From: Apus apus
Lineage: Eukaryota; Chordata; Aves; Apodiformes; Apodidae
NCBI RefSeq assembly: GCF_020740795.1
Contig: NC_067289.1
Location: 25,166,108 to 25,230,107, forward strand
Direction: 5' to 3'
Length of the DNA stretch: 64,000 nucleotides
Below the pieces are notes generated by a model. It was not told where the DNA came from, ran no database searches, and saw only the letters and a list, made by a program, of their open reading frames with translations. Shown one piece after another: positions 7,154 through 19,128 of this stretch; the stretch's first letter is position 1, and each line of letters starts with the position of its first letter. Both the position numbers and the translations under genes were made by a program.

Positions 7154-8501
7154 GAAAAAAAGGAAGAGGGAGAGGAGAAACTGACGGGAGATATATACTT
7201 ATTTAAAGAATTAGAGGAACTAGACGCGCAGCTGGGAAGTTCACAGGTTTTGAAACTGACCTTTTTCTGCGAAGTTCACTTTAATACAAGAAATTTGATA
7301 AGAGAGGCGGGCCTCCTTTCACGTTGCATCAGATACTTGAGTTTAACAACCAGGTCTGGAATAGCGACAAAAGAAGAAAAAAGAAAAGAAAAGAAAAAAA
7401 AAAAACACGGGAGAAAAATGACGACAAAGAAGAAGAAAAAGAAAAAAAAATAGGAAAAGAGAAAAGAGACAATGATTTCTCTGCGAATTTCTAATGGGAA
7501 ACTGTCCGGGATACTTCCTCCAGCAGCATTCCGGGTTGCATGTATTTGTATTTCATTGATGGAGTCCTTTGATTCACTTGCACTTCACCCTCATCTTTAG
7601 TAGAAAACAAAACAAAACAAGCAAACGTGGCTGGGTTCTGTCTCTTTTAATCTCGGAGGGAAGCAGAAAGAGAGAGGGGAGATCAAGCACTACCTTTCCC
7701 ACTCTCGAATCTTTGTTGGTCGTTTGCTGTCCCACCTCTGAAATAAAAGGGAGCGAGTGTGCCTCCCTTTGCTGGGGCTCTCTTGTCCTGAGGGCAAAAA
7801 CAACAGAAAAGAGGAAAAAAAACAAAGGAAAATAAAGAAAAAAAAGAGAGTATTTAATTCCCAACCACCACTCCACACCACGGCAAATTCCAATAAGAGG
7901 TACTGGGTACATGTAAAATATGTTGATACACACGAACAAAGTTTATTTTGGCTATAACTTGTGAATTGATAGTTGACTTGTCAAACATTTACATTTTATC
8001 TCATAAAGGTGTATCTATTCACGTAATCTTGTGATTTATTATTTTGTTTGTTTGTTTGTTATTATTATTATTATTTGAGAGACGTATAGCTATTTAACCT
8101 GGGGCACCTCGCAGTGGGTGATCCCAGTTTGCCATCAGCCCCTCATGCTTCTTGCCAAGAGAGAGGGAAAGCTCTTCTACGCGAACTTTGGTATGGACGG
8201 GCTTTGTATCTATTTGTTCTCCATGAAAACGAAATTATTTATATTGACCATATTTTTTCTAGTGTATTTTAAGTTATTTTAAAAAGGGAAAAAGAAAAAA
8301 AAAAAAAGATGCTGTTATTACGTTTGTTGTCAGTACAATATATTTTGTTTCACTCAGGTTTGCTTCACCTTTTTAAATCCATTTTCGACGTCACGGATTT
8401 CAATAAGTGCCAAGTAATGAATTTAAGACACTTTGCGACCTATTGACTGAGAAGGGTAACGTTTCAGCGGACGGTTTCTCGTCACCTCTGGTACTGTTCC
8501 T

Positions 8502-8507
8502 ATTAAA
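8502..8507 (+). terminator. Distal polyadenylation signal ATTAAA (candidate)
   Basis: The second-commonest hexamer, followed within 30 nt by a GT/T-rich stretch (TGGGTGATTTTTG) that resembles a downstream element. It lies just before the minisatellite at 8598, where transcript-like sequence stops. An alternative is AATAAA at 9043. Confidence 0.3.
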
Positions 8508-8597
8508 CCATGGGTGATTTTTGTTCCTTTCCTGTGTTTACCCCTCCTGTAGAGCCCGCACGTTTCTTCCTGCTCCGCAGATGCCGCCAGACGCCGG

Positions 8598-8823
8598 GAG
8601 CGCCCCGCACAACTCGGGAGCGCCCCGCACAACCCGGAGCGCCCCGCACAACCCCGGAGCGCTCAGCACAACCCGGAGCGCCCCGCACAACCCGGGAGCG
8701 CCCCGCACAACCCGGGAGCGCCCCGCACAACCCCGGAGCGCCCCGCACAACCCGGGAGCGCCCCGCACAACCCCGGAGCGCCCCGCACAACCCGGGAGCG
8801 CCCCGCACAACCCGGGAGCGCCG
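8598..8823. repeat. GC-rich minisatellite, 11 copies of a 19-20 bp unit
   Basis: Eleven head-to-tail copies of AGCGCCCCGCACAACCCGG(G), counted by the GCACAAC core, with one variant copy (AGCGCTCAGCACAACC). Copy length alternates between 19 and 20 bp through one C or G. Open frames over it on both strands are a repeat effect, not genes. Confidence 0.95.
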
Positions 8824-9324
8824 CTCACCTCTGCGCATCTTCTGTCACCGCTTCGCATCCGTTTGCCTCCGTTTCGCCTTCACAAAACTTAACGCGGCGG
8901 GTTTCGATTTGGCTTTTTCTTTCTTTTTTCTTTTTTCTTTTTTTATGAAGAAGGGAAAACAAAACAAAACAAAAACCCAACTAGACCGGTGGAAGTTACA
9001 TAGCAATTGTGTCTTTACAAGTTCTGTCAAGTTCCCTCAGGTAATAAAATCGAGGAAAGTGTAATGGCTCAACATATTTTCCAGGGAGTTCGCACCTCCC
9101 GCCGCCATCATCGCCCTCTGCGTGCCCGGGAAAGCTCCGGGCAGAGCCCCGGGCACCTCCCGCCTGCCCCGCAGGGTCCCGCCCGGCTCCCGCTTTTCCA
9201 CGCCGGCCCCGCCAGGGCTGCTCGGTTCTTCCGAGGGCTCCGTGAGGAGCGGGCGCTTGTCCCGGGGCTGGCGGGGCGGAGGCGGCCGCTTAGAGGGGAA
9301 CACCCGCCGTCGGGGGCCGTGTGA
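8824..9324. other. Intergenic: T-rich then CpG-rich sequence
   Basis: A T/C-rich run (about 8918-8945) is followed by AACAAAACAAAAC simple sequence, an AATAAA at 9043 and, from about 9090, CpG-rich sequence. Nothing coding is recognised. Confidence 0.5.
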
Positions 9325-9595
9325 GGCGCAGGCTCCCGCCACAGTCATTCGTGTGCGGGACGGGCGCCCGCCGTCGGGGCTCTTGTGCGGGACAGGCGCC
9401 CGCCAAAGGGGTTCCTGTGAGGCGCCGGCGTTTGCCATGGCTATCCCTGCTTTGGGAAGGCTCCCGCCATGGCGATTCTCAGAAGGGGAAGGCTCTCGCC
9501 CTAGGGATGCCTGTGAGGGGCAGGCTCCCGCCATAGTGGTTCTTGTGAGGGGAAGGAGCCCGCCATAAGGTCCCCGTGCGGGACAGGCTCCCTCC
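9325..9595. repeat. Diverged GC-rich minisatellite, about 8 copies of a 32-35 bp unit
   Basis: Units of the form CAGGCTCCCGCCATAGTGG followed by TTCYTGTGAGGGGA recur at about 9327, 9361, 9395, 9424, 9458, 9490, 9522, 9554 and 9586 (partial). Copies are diverged, mainly at CpG sites. Long open frames on both strands come from the repeat period and lack family resemblance. Confidence 0.85.
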
Positions 9596-9920
9596 CTCGC
9601 CCAGCCGCGGGAGGCCGGCCAGCAGCCTGCGGGAAGGGCCGCTCCCGGGCGCAGCGGCGGCAGGAGCCTGGCTGTGCCCGCGGGTTGCGGGATGGCGGGG
9701 CGCGGAGGCGGATGAAGCGCAACCCCCGGGCTCATCCCGCTCCTCTATCCCCCGGGCGGGAAAGCGGCGGCCTGAGGCGAGCTGTGCCCGCCGGGAAGGG
9801 CACCCCAGGGCCCGGGCGGCAGGGAGCCGGGGGGAGCGAGGCCGGCAGGGTCCCCCCAGGCAGGGACAGCGTCCCCCCCAGGCAGGGACCCCTCCCGGAG
9901 TGGGCTCTGAGGAGCAAGAG
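9596..9920. other. CpG-rich tail of the minisatellite region
   Basis: CpG-rich sequence with a short duplicated unit (CCCAGGCAGGGAC twice, 9857-9890). Together with 8598-9595 this forms a 1.3-kb GC-rich island. It has no TATA box, splice-flanked exon or recognisable peptide, so I do not call it a promoter. Confidence 0.4.
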
Positions 9921-9939
9921 CAAAAATCAGCTACGCACG

Positions 9940-10480
9940 GGTGGAAAATGATAGATTTTATGTTAGGTTAAAACAGCTTAATTCAAGCAAAAGGAAGATC
10001 CTGCTAATTATAAAGTCAATAAAACTAACGGTGGTGTCGATTGATCCCTGAATAAAGAAGTTAATTAATACGTGTATGAGCAGCTCGTAGGGCGGACGGT
10101 CATTGTGGCCCTGCAGTTCACGTCCCACGAATATCCTCAGTCTAGTCCAAATAAACTTGTCACGTCCTACCTGCCCTGTTTGAAATACAGCTAGTTTAAA
10201 TATAGTTGCCTAACAGTCCTGTGCAGGTTACTGATGTATGTAATGTAAACTGTGATGGATACATACATTGTGAGCTTCAAATCTTTCCAATATGCTCAGA
10301 TATTGGCATGTCTGCCTTCAAGATGATTGTAATAAAAAGCATGAAAAATGTACTTTCATCATAACAGGGAAACATGATTGAACGGTGTAAGAGAACTGTG
10401 TATTTTTTAGCGGAGCTGTGATTAAAATAAAATAGTCTTAACGGGATATTTTTGGACAGGAATACTTGCATTCCTGGTTT
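9940..10480. promoter_or_regulatory. AT-rich segment, candidate conserved non-coding element
   Basis: An abrupt change from the CpG-rich island to repeat-free AT-rich DNA with CTAATTATAAAG near 10003, TTAATTAA at 10061 and CGATTGATCC near 10038. The composition resembles the other candidate elements in this window. No ORF or repeat explains it. Confidence 0.3.
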
Positions 10481-13400
10481 CCTTGGACTGGAGTACCTAA
10501 TAAGTCTGTAGGCTGACAGAAGTTGGCCAGAACTCTTCTATTTTATTTTGTAGAGTGTCTGAACCTATATAAAAACCCATAGGTTTTGTGAAATTTAATT
10601 ATGGCTATTTCACGAACCAGCCAGTGCACATGCAATGCAGGTTTTCCGTCGATAAAATTTTAGCACGGGATTTGCATGGAGGTGAACGGGCCTGAGGAGG
10701 GGATTTAGAGAGAGGAGATCAAATAAATCATGTCGGAAGGAGTCAACACCTGTTTCTGTCCTGGTAGAGCCGATTGCATGTTCGCAGCAGCAACTCGGGC
10801 AGATCCTTACTCTTCTAAGTAGCAGTTCCCACATGTTGTTGTTCGCTCTTCTCTACAGCAACACCACATTAGGTGAGCAGCAGAGTGCCACGACAGCCAG
10901 ATGTCCTACAGGAAACCCCAGCCACCACCGTGCTAACTCCTGCGGTAGATTTCAGTTCTCCCTACACGAGCCCTGAAAGGGAGAAAGAAGGAAAACGCTG
11001 GTTTTGCCCAGCGCACAAAAATGCATGAAAACGTGGCTGAATACTGTCTATATATATAAAAAAATTTTAAAATTGACATGGCTCATCTCGTTCATTAGCA
11101 GCTCAGCTTTCTTCCAGGCAAAGCTTTTAACCCAAACTTGCCTTTCAGAAAAGCTGGGTCGGAAGAGCCCTGGAGCCTCTGTGGTGTCCGGCCGTCGGTT
11201 CTGCGCAGCAGCAGCGTGTCCCCAGCCGTGCAGCAGCTTCCAGCGAGCTGCCTGCTGGAGGAACAAAGCATGCCTTCCGTGTAACAGTACACACTGTGCT
11301 AACTCCAGCCCAGTAAATATTGACGCTTGTCCAATTTTGTGGCGGTTGCCGTTTCATTTGCCCTTGAATTTTCAGTTTCTCAGCATTCCTGAGGCTGTTC
11401 ATCCTTACTGTGAAGGACCAGCAGGTGAAAAGTGCACCTCAAAGGTCGCCTACTACGTATGGCTTAAAAAAACAAAAGAAGCTCTGCATAATTTTTGCGT
11501 TTTTTGAGACAGGCAACAGAGTTCTGAAAACTGGAAGAACTGTGCTCATTTTCAGCCTTTCCTCTATTTAAGCTGCAAGTGCCCCTGGTCTTGATGGAAG
11601 ACCTAATAAGTGTTCTCAGACGTGCAAGTTGTCACTGCTCACATGTGACATGAGTGACCAGTCTTGTCTCCAGATGGTTCTTAGGCAATTAAGTTAGTGT
11701 GAAGGAAGAAAAGGCTCAGAATTTTCCACACCGTGTATCCTGCTAGTCTGGTTGATGAGTGTGGCTTTTAGGGTGCATTTATGGTGTTTTCCAGTTGTTA
11801 CTACTTTTACTGACTGGACAAAACTCAATCCCTAATGGAGAGCCCAGCAGAGCCCTCAATGCCCTTTGTCTTCCTTGGCAGTGTGATAACAAGGTGCCTT
11901 CTTTTGGCAGAGGGAAGTAACAAGCTGATGAAAACACCTTACTCCTCCTTTTCTCTGTGTTAAACTTTTAAATACTGCAGCTATGAAAGAGGTTTGGGAA
12001 TGTTTTCCTTCTTACCAACGGTTTTGTGGCCTCTGTAGGTCAGACGTGCTGTTCATTAAATGCTGATACGGTATCAAGAGGTAAATACAGGGAGACATGG
12101 GTGAAAAACACCCAGGGAAAAATTCTGAGGACTGAGGAATGGGGAGATACAAAATGCACTTGTTGTGGGCCAGTGCCCCAAAAAAGGGACAGTTTGACCT
12201 TATCACCATCCTGAAACCAGGGAGGATATAGACCTGTGGCTGATAAAACACTGTACCAGACTGGTGTAGTCTTTTATGAACATCTTCCTCAAGTTAATTT
12301 TGGGAGGAAAGGTACCAGTTTTAATAACTCATCAAGGAGCTGGAGATGCATCACTGTCCAGGCTGACATTCCACATGTTGCAGACTAATATCCACGCTGG
12401 GGCTCCACGCTCGGGTTTCCCACTGCCATCCTGGAAGTGCATCTGCAGGAGGCCTTTGGTGGTTTGTGCAGCCACAAGCTCCACCAGCAGGTGCCTGTGA
12501 GTCTTCTTCCCTGCCAGTGCTGGTGCCCAGGTGCTTTGCTCTTTCCGAATGTCACCCTTGGTTTGCATGGTCTGGAAAGGCAGCAAGCAGATAGAAATTA
12601 GTCAACAGTTGCTTCTGTCCAGTTGGCAAGCTGGTTAGCAGCTGCAGTTGTTTTCATCCAGTCTTCAGCAGTGTCTCCTCCACCTGTATCATCATCACTC
12701 TAGGTTTTTGGCTTCATGGGTTTACAGAAAGTCATCTGCTATCACTGTGGAATGGTCAAAGCAGGCAGTGTTGCTCAGGGCTCAGTGGCTGAGGGGTCAT
12801 GCTGACTCCACAGCTCCTGTGCGCTGCGAAACCCACCCGTTTTGTTCTCCAGTCGTCTGCCTTTGAGTGGCACCTCCACTGCTGCGGCCACACGCTCCAG
12901 CAAGATGTTAACACGCTCCTCACTCTCTGTAACGGGGGGAAACATTTCGTCACTCCCGTGTTAGGTGGCCACTGCTGCCTTCCTATTTCCCTAAGAACAA
13001 ATTAGATCTACAATTTTCCTTACAGGAGAGGAACATGTCCCACCGGTCACCATTGATGAGAACACCAGACGCAGATTAGACAAGGTGGAGGAGTTAACCC
13101 GTGTTTGAACAGCTCAAGCTAGAAAGAGGGTTTGAAAAATACAAATTGGCCATGTTACTAGAAAGCATCTGAATTTCAGTGCAACCAGAACGTGACACAA
13201 CAGCTTTTCTCAGAGAGCATTTTAGCCCTGGACTAAAATAGCTCTTCTGGTGAGAACTGGCACCAAGTGGTCGCCCCTCTCAGCATGCCAGAGGATCACA
13301 GAGGGTGCTTGAACCCTTAGCCTGTGCCCCATGCCACGACAAAGACAGCAGTGTGCAGTTGTTCTTTTAACAACAACACACTTAGAAATCTCTTACTTGT
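10481..13400. other. Intergenic, nothing recognised
   Basis: Ordinary mixed-composition sequence. Open frames (up to 167 codons at 11004-11507) are not conserved-looking, lack splice context and overlap antisense frames of similar length. I found no repeat family, RNA gene or clear regulatory block. Confidence 0.5.
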
Positions 13401-14800
13401 CCTCTGGGTAAATATTTAAGCAGCAGAAACTTGGCCAGTGCTGGCCAAGACTGGCAATCTGCTGAAAATCAAGGTACTGCCTGTAGCACGTTACAAGAGA
13501 GCTGTGAACACTCAGAACATCTTTTACTCCATTCTTTCACTTAATGTGTATACATTATTAATTATGCAGATTCTCTTTTATGAAATATTTAGATTTGGAA
13601 GTGTTTTGACATGTGGTAATCTTTAGGAAGAAGGTAAACATATTCGTTGTTAAAGAAAATGTAAATAAAGTATTCCCCCAAAATATCTTTGAGAGGTTAC
13701 ATGCAGGACAATGGAAACCACATGTCAATGTCCTTGCTGTCCCTGTGCAGGCACATTCATATGTATTTCCATTGACTTTGTTGACTGCAGCAGAACTCCT
13801 TCTTGAGTGAAGACCACAGTAGAGAGCCTATGAGAAAAATAAAACAATAGACTAATTAATTGATTGTTTGATACATTTTAAAGATCTGGTTTAGATTTTC
13901 AGAATTACTTGGATAGCCGTTAATTTATAAAGAAATGCCATTGCTACAATATTCCTCCTTACTATGGAAAGGGATGCTAATTAATTCATATGGTTTCTGG
14001 CAATTTTGTAGATAATTTTTCACCTTGTCCAGCACTCTCAGGTGGGATTTTTTTGGTTATTCTTCCACTGCTGGAGCTGCAAATCTGCAAGAGAGGATCT
14101 GTTTGCTTTCATGACCAGATCCTTACCTGGTATAAATAGCAGTAGCTCCATCTTACCCTCACTGCACCAGGAAAAGCTGTGACCCTTAGTGGGCTCTGTC
14201 CTGGTTCCACGCAGCTGCCAAACAGCTTTATAATATGAAGCAGATGAAAAATTTTACATATGTAATCAGTTTAATTACAGAAATAGTTTATAATATTCTC
14301 CTACCTAAGTAAAGGATCTTGTCTGAATTTCAAAAGTAGTTTAAACATAGTAACATTTCTAGAGGAAAGATAAACATTTGCAATTCGTAACTTATTTTAT
14401 GTTCAGATGTAATTAGTTTAGATTAATTTCTAATGGACTGGTTTTGCTTCTAATCAAGAACTTATTTTCATGGGCCAGGGAAATGCCTGTGAATTTTCTC
14501 CCTGAGCTTTCTTTCCTAACATCTGCACTGAGACTTCTCAGTTAAACAATGGAAAGGCAGGATTTACAGAGTGTCAGCTTGCTGTTCTGTTCCTGGAGAA
14601 AGATGAATTAAGCCTTCTGTTCTAAATGGAACATATATACTTCCAAACAATAGTTATTAGCCAAGATATGTACAAGGTCAGGCTAAGTTATATATGATGT
14701 ATTCCTCTGGGTAATTTTTCTTTATTGCTATTTAAAGTGTGAATACATTAATTTATTTATTTTTTTCAAGCTTTTGCATGAGTTTTATAAGTGTCCCACT
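13401..14800. promoter_or_regulatory. AT-rich block with clustered homeodomain cores
   Basis: Repeat-free AT-rich DNA with CTAATTAATTGATTG near 13851, GCTAATTAATTCATATGG near 13977, GTTTAATTAC near 14270, GTAATTAG near 14410 and several GATTAAT/TCTAATGG cores. Resembles developmental enhancer DNA by composition only. Confidence 0.3.
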
Positions 14801-15671
14801 TAGTTTTTGGAAAAATAAAAATCAACGTTAGCCAGGAATTGCATTTGTTTTTAGCTGTTTCCTGTGTGCTCCTACACTCCTTACCACAGGGAAACATGTG
14901 GTGGTTCAATGTGCTCTGAGCGTTGTCAATAAGGAAACGGTAAATTTGGTCTTGTCTGATTTCAGACAACTTGAAGCAACAGCTTGCAGGTACACGGGTT
15001 GATGTTAAGGGCTTGGGCATGCCAGGGTAAGAACTGGAGCAGAAAGAGGAATTTTGTTCCTGCAGTCAGTAATAAAAAATGCCAGTTAATGTTTAAAAAT
15101 GCTTGTACTTGCCTGTTTTAACAGCTACAGAATCAGGATGGTCACCATTCAAATAGGGAACTGCATTTGCGAAAACTTAAAGAAAGTGTAAATTCTGAAA
15201 GCTGTCCTCAATTCTGCACTGGCCTCTTCTTGCCTGGCGTGTCGCTATGGGCAGTGTCACCACTGTTCCTGTGCTCTCCTGGAAGGACCAAGCTCCTCTG
15301 ACTACCTTTTAACTATGTAAAAACACCTCAAAATCCCCAGGACCAGCTCAGCTGCCCCTGCCGGGTGATGTGAAGAGTTTTGCATTGATCAGCAGCACAG
15401 TTTGGGTCCCCGACATGTGCAGGGAGCCCCAGGGTTATGCTCCCATCAGACCCTGCAGGGGAAAATGTTCCAGTCTACGGACCATGTCATCCTTTGGTGG
15501 CTGATGGAGAGCTCTGCAGGGTGGAGAGGTGCAGGGCCCTGCAGCAGGGCTTGCAGGGAAGCTCGGTGTGCTGCAGCAGGTCATCTCTTGAAAACCCAAG
15601 AGCTGGGACCTGTGGGTGTCCTTTCTCTTTCTTCTCTCCTGCAGGAAGGTGGGCAGCCCAGGGGTGAGCCC
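14801..15671. other. Intergenic, nothing recognised
   Basis: Mixed-composition sequence with no repeat family I can name. Short ORFs have no recognisable product. Confidence 0.45.
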
Positions 15672-15722
15672 CTCCATCCATCCATCCATCCATCCATCCA
15701 TCCATCCATCCATCCATCCATT
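15672..15722. repeat. (TCCA)n microsatellite
   Basis: About 12 perfect TCCA units, then a degenerate tail (TTCGTCCCTCCC). Antisense reading gives WMDG peptide repeats, which is only the tetranucleotide translated. Confidence 0.97.
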
Positions 15723-17014
15723 CGTCCCTCCCTGAGGCATGTGAGCATTACTGCTCCTCTGGAAGCTTCTGCTCCCTTACACGTCTTGCTCTCTTCCTTG
15801 CTAGAAAAGGAGATAAGATGCACAGAGAATCTGAGGACATTTTCCAGTTGCCCCATGGCTTTTTGGAGGATGAGTGCTGTGGGGAGCACTCTTCCAGCTC
15901 AGATTTTAAGCTGCAGCCTGTGGCATCTGGTCCATTCCTGCTCTCTTCCACTGCTGGAGTTGCTACTCACAACATAATTTTCCTGGGAAGATGTGAGAGC
16001 TCTCTGGGGACAATCAGAGACCTGGGAAAAATACCTATTCCCTGTATGTCCTTAGGAGCCAAAATCCTGTGTTACTCACAGGCATCCCAGGACAGTCAGT
16101 AACACTGGGAAAATGCAGCAGGATGCTGTGTCTGTACATTTAATTTGTCCAGCCAGAACACACGGGTCCCAGGACATCTCTCCTTAAGGTCAGAGCAGGG
16201 CAGTAATGGACCTCCCTGGCAGCTGGAGGTCAAAGGAGCTCCAGCCACCCCACTCCTGGGCTCCAAACTCACATATTTGCACTGTTAGCAAGGGCAGTTT
16301 AGATCCTTGGTGCAAATGCTGCCCTCTGAAGCTGGGCTTTGCTGGTTTTACCAGCAGAGAGGAGCACACAGCTGTGTCTCCTGGAGGATGCTGGAAGGAA
16401 GGCCAGGCTTTCCAGAAAAGGTGCTGCAAAATGTAGATGGAAAGAAAGTCAGGTTTGTGCACAGAAGAAATGCAATGTCCACAAATTGCATTTTTCCTTG
16501 ATTTCTTCTCTACTGCTATTGAGAAGGTACAACCTTGTTTAGCTTAAAAGATCTAAGAAAATTGTAGCCTAGGGCGCTTGGCGAGTGCCTAAGAGTTGCT
16601 CTCATCCTTGGAGTCCTGGGGAGCAGTTTAAGACCAAATGTCCATTGCAATTCTCTTAATACTACTACCAGGTTGCCCTGGGACTCCAAGGCAGGCATCG
16701 AGTGTGAACAGGCTTCAGAACAGACTGACATCAAAGATGTATAAAATTATTGAATACAGCTACAGCTCCTGCAGAGAAGCAACAAGCTTGTAATGCTGCT
16801 TGTTTTCAAGTGGTCACAAGTACTAATGTGAAGACGATTGCATCTCCATAAAACTAGACTAGATCAGACAAAAAACTAAACTGAAAACACTTCTTTGAAG
16901 CAAACTGCCTCTGAGCTCTGAATTGCAGCCTCCGGGCGGTAGCAAGTTTAGTTAATCCTAGGAAGCAACCTCACCTCTAGGAACCTGCGTGTGCCTTGGG
17001 CAGTGTCAGCAGCA
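15723..17014. other. Intergenic, nothing recognised
   Basis: Mixed-composition sequence without a recognised element. ORFs up to 94 codons on both strands look random. Confidence 0.45.
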
Positions 17015-17229
17015 AGACCCTCAGGGTGGTGAGAGCCTGGCCCAGGCTGCCCAGGGAAGCTGTGGCTGCCCCATCCCTGGAAGTGTTGAAGGGCAGGTTG
17101 GATGGGGCTTGGAGCAGCCTGGGCTGCTGGGAGGTGTCCTTGCCCATGGCAGGGGGGCTGGAACTGGGTGAGCTTTAAGGTCCCTCCAACCCAAACCAGT
17201 CTGGGATTCTATGATATGACTCTACGATA
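17015..17229 (+). mobile_element. CR1 LINE fragment (3' end)
   Basis: The 3'-terminal part of a chicken-repeat-1 element: GGTGGTGAGAGCCTGGCCCA, GTGTTGAAGGGCAGGTTGG, the AAGGTCCCTCCAACCCAAAC stretch, and an end in ATTCTATGAT followed by a degenerate second copy, the short terminal repeat typical of CR1. It is 5'-truncated and non-coding. Confidence 0.93.
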
Positions 17230-18619
17230 CTGAAGGCGGTGGATGTGATAATCAAGCTTCACTGCAGATGGGTGGAAGAAGCAGCTGAGCTTCCATGTGT
17301 AACAAGGTGGCCAAAACAGTAGAAGCTGCTCCCTAAACGTGGGCAGAAACCAAGATGAGTTGGAGATCAGGAGTGGGTGGGCAGAGGGTGTCCTTGTGGC
17401 GTGATGACAGAGGTGGAGGAGAGGCCTGGACGCTGTGCTGGGCAGGGCAGCCGTGCAGGAAGAACAGGAGAGGAGCAGGGAGAGGAGGTGAAGCAGCTGG
17501 GACAGAATAGGATGGCAGGGAGAAGCACGGCTTGTTTACTGTGACTGCTGAGAGAGGGTGGGAATCCTGGACAAGGAGCAGGAGCATTTCGCTGTCAGCA
17601 GGCTGCCTGCTCAGGGGAACGGACTTGATCCCTTGCTTGTAAATAAACACTGTGTATTTGTGCAATACTTCACCCACTCATCAATTTATTTTCCTAAATT
17701 AAACAACCCAAAAGAGCCTGGGACAGTAAGTTTATGACACACAGGCCAACTGTACTTTCCCTCTGGCCAGATCTGCTTCCGTGACCACATGGATTCAGAG
17801 GGAAAAGGGTGGAAGGGAAAATCCACAGTTTGGCCCTTGAAATATCATTATCTCATGCACATTTATGTCCCTACAGAAAGACCAAAATCAGAGAGTATAA
17901 CCGGGAAATTAAATTTCCTGATATCCATTAATCCATCATCCATTAATGGCCACTGTCTCCATAATTCCCAGTGGCAGGGAAACCAAAATGCCTTCAGGGG
18001 AGCTGGAGGCTTCCTGTGGAGTCAGGAGGTGGATGGGAGCACCATGGGGTGAAGGTGCATGGAGATCCTCCTCCTTCCCAAACATCCTCTGGCTCATACC
18101 CACTGAGAACAACATAGTTCTTGGTATGTGGGCAGTGGGGCGACTTTCTACAAAGGGTTTGTGCAGCCATGGAATGGAGAACAGAAGGCCATGAAGCTTT
18201 AAAGTAACGTTTTTTCCCTCCACCAGATTAGGTACAAATAGAGATGTGACCAGCCAGTCTCACCCTGGCTATCAGCAAACTGCTACCCCTGAAATGCATT
18301 TCATGCAAAATAAAATCTAATTATAACTGTCTGCCCTCATTTGCAATGTATGGATAAAATGTCAGTGGATTGTGACTAAATAGACAGTCCCATGAGCTGG
18401 TACCCCCTGCAGCTAAGATCAATTGGCAAAAATGTAACTACTCAAAACATACCTTTTTTCCTTTTTTTATGTCCATTTTAAAGAAAATTTTAAAATAAAC
18501 AGCATCTCATTTCTAGGCTCTCAGTACCTGAAATAAACTTTTGCTTTAAAATTTCTTTGCATTCAAACCTACATACATTTATTTGTGGAGATAGAAGTTG
18601 AATTCCAGTGTGCCTATGA
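17230..18619. other. Intergenic between two CR1 fragments
   Basis: Unique-looking sequence, purine-rich around 17441-17510, with TCCATTAATCCATCATCCATTAATGG direct repeats near 17925-17950. AATAAA motifs near 17642 and 18310 are not tied to any gene. Confidence 0.4.
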
Positions 18620-19128
18620 CACTCAAGCTGGCCACGAGCAGGGACACCTCCCGCCAGACCAGGTTGCTCCAAGCCCCATCCAACCTGCCCTTCAACACTG
18701 CCAGGGATGGGGCAGCCACAGATTCTCTGGGCAACCTGGGCCAGGGTCTCTGTACCTTCACAGCAAAGAATTTTGTCGGCAGATCCAGTCTAAATCTCAC
18801 CTCTTTCAGTTAGAAACCATTCCCCTTCATCCTGTCTGTCCAAGCCCTTGTCAAAAGCCCCTCCCCAGCCTTCCTGGAGCCCCTTCAGGCACTGGAAGGT
18901 GCTCTCAGGTCTCCCTGGAGCCTTCTCTTCTCCAGGCTGAACAGCCCAACTCTCCCAGCCTGTCTCCAGAGCAGAGCTGCTCCAGCCCTCCCATCATCTT
19001 TATGTCCTCCTCTGGGCTCGCTCCAACAGCTCCATACCCATCTTATGTTGGGGACCCCAGAGCTGGACACAGTTCTGCAGGGGGGGGACTCACCAGAGTG
19101 GAGCAGAGGGGAACAATCCCCTCCCTTG
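18620..19128 (-). mobile_element. CR1 LINE fragment
   Basis: About 500 bp of CR1 in reverse orientation. Landmarks are AGCAGGGACACCTCCCGCCA, TTGCTCCAAGCCCCATCCAA, the ATTCCCCTTCATCCTGTCT block and the GGAGCCTTCTCTTCTCCAGG-type stretch ending near GGAACAATCCCCTCCCTT. The terminal 3' about 60 bp is missing or diverged. Frames across it (for example plus 18585-19190) are non-functional. Confidence 0.95.

Larger units (their letters stand above)
7020..8530 (+). other. SHOX2 3' untranslated region (extent uncertain)
   Basis: Downstream of the stop lie AT-rich sequence, long A-rich purine stretches (7114-7170, 7365-7455, 7800-7850), a TTTG/ATT microsatellite at 8041-8078 and ATTTA-type motifs. Candidate polyadenylation signals are AATAAA at 7102, 7742 and 7831 and ATTAAA at 8502. 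I place the distal end near 8530 because the 8502 signal is followed by GT/T-rich sequence, but RNA data would be needed to choose. Confidence 0.4.

Noticed and set aside
7102..8078. T-rich and TTTG/ATT sequence as a retroposon tail
   Set aside because: No SINE or LINE body or target-site duplication next to it; simple microsatellite growth in the 3'UTR explains it.
8503..8858. Frames with GALPGCAGRSRVVR-type repeats
   Set aside because: Translation of the 11-copy minisatellite on both strands.
15437..15740. Minus frames with WMDG repeats
   Set aside because: Translation of the (TCCA)n microsatellite.
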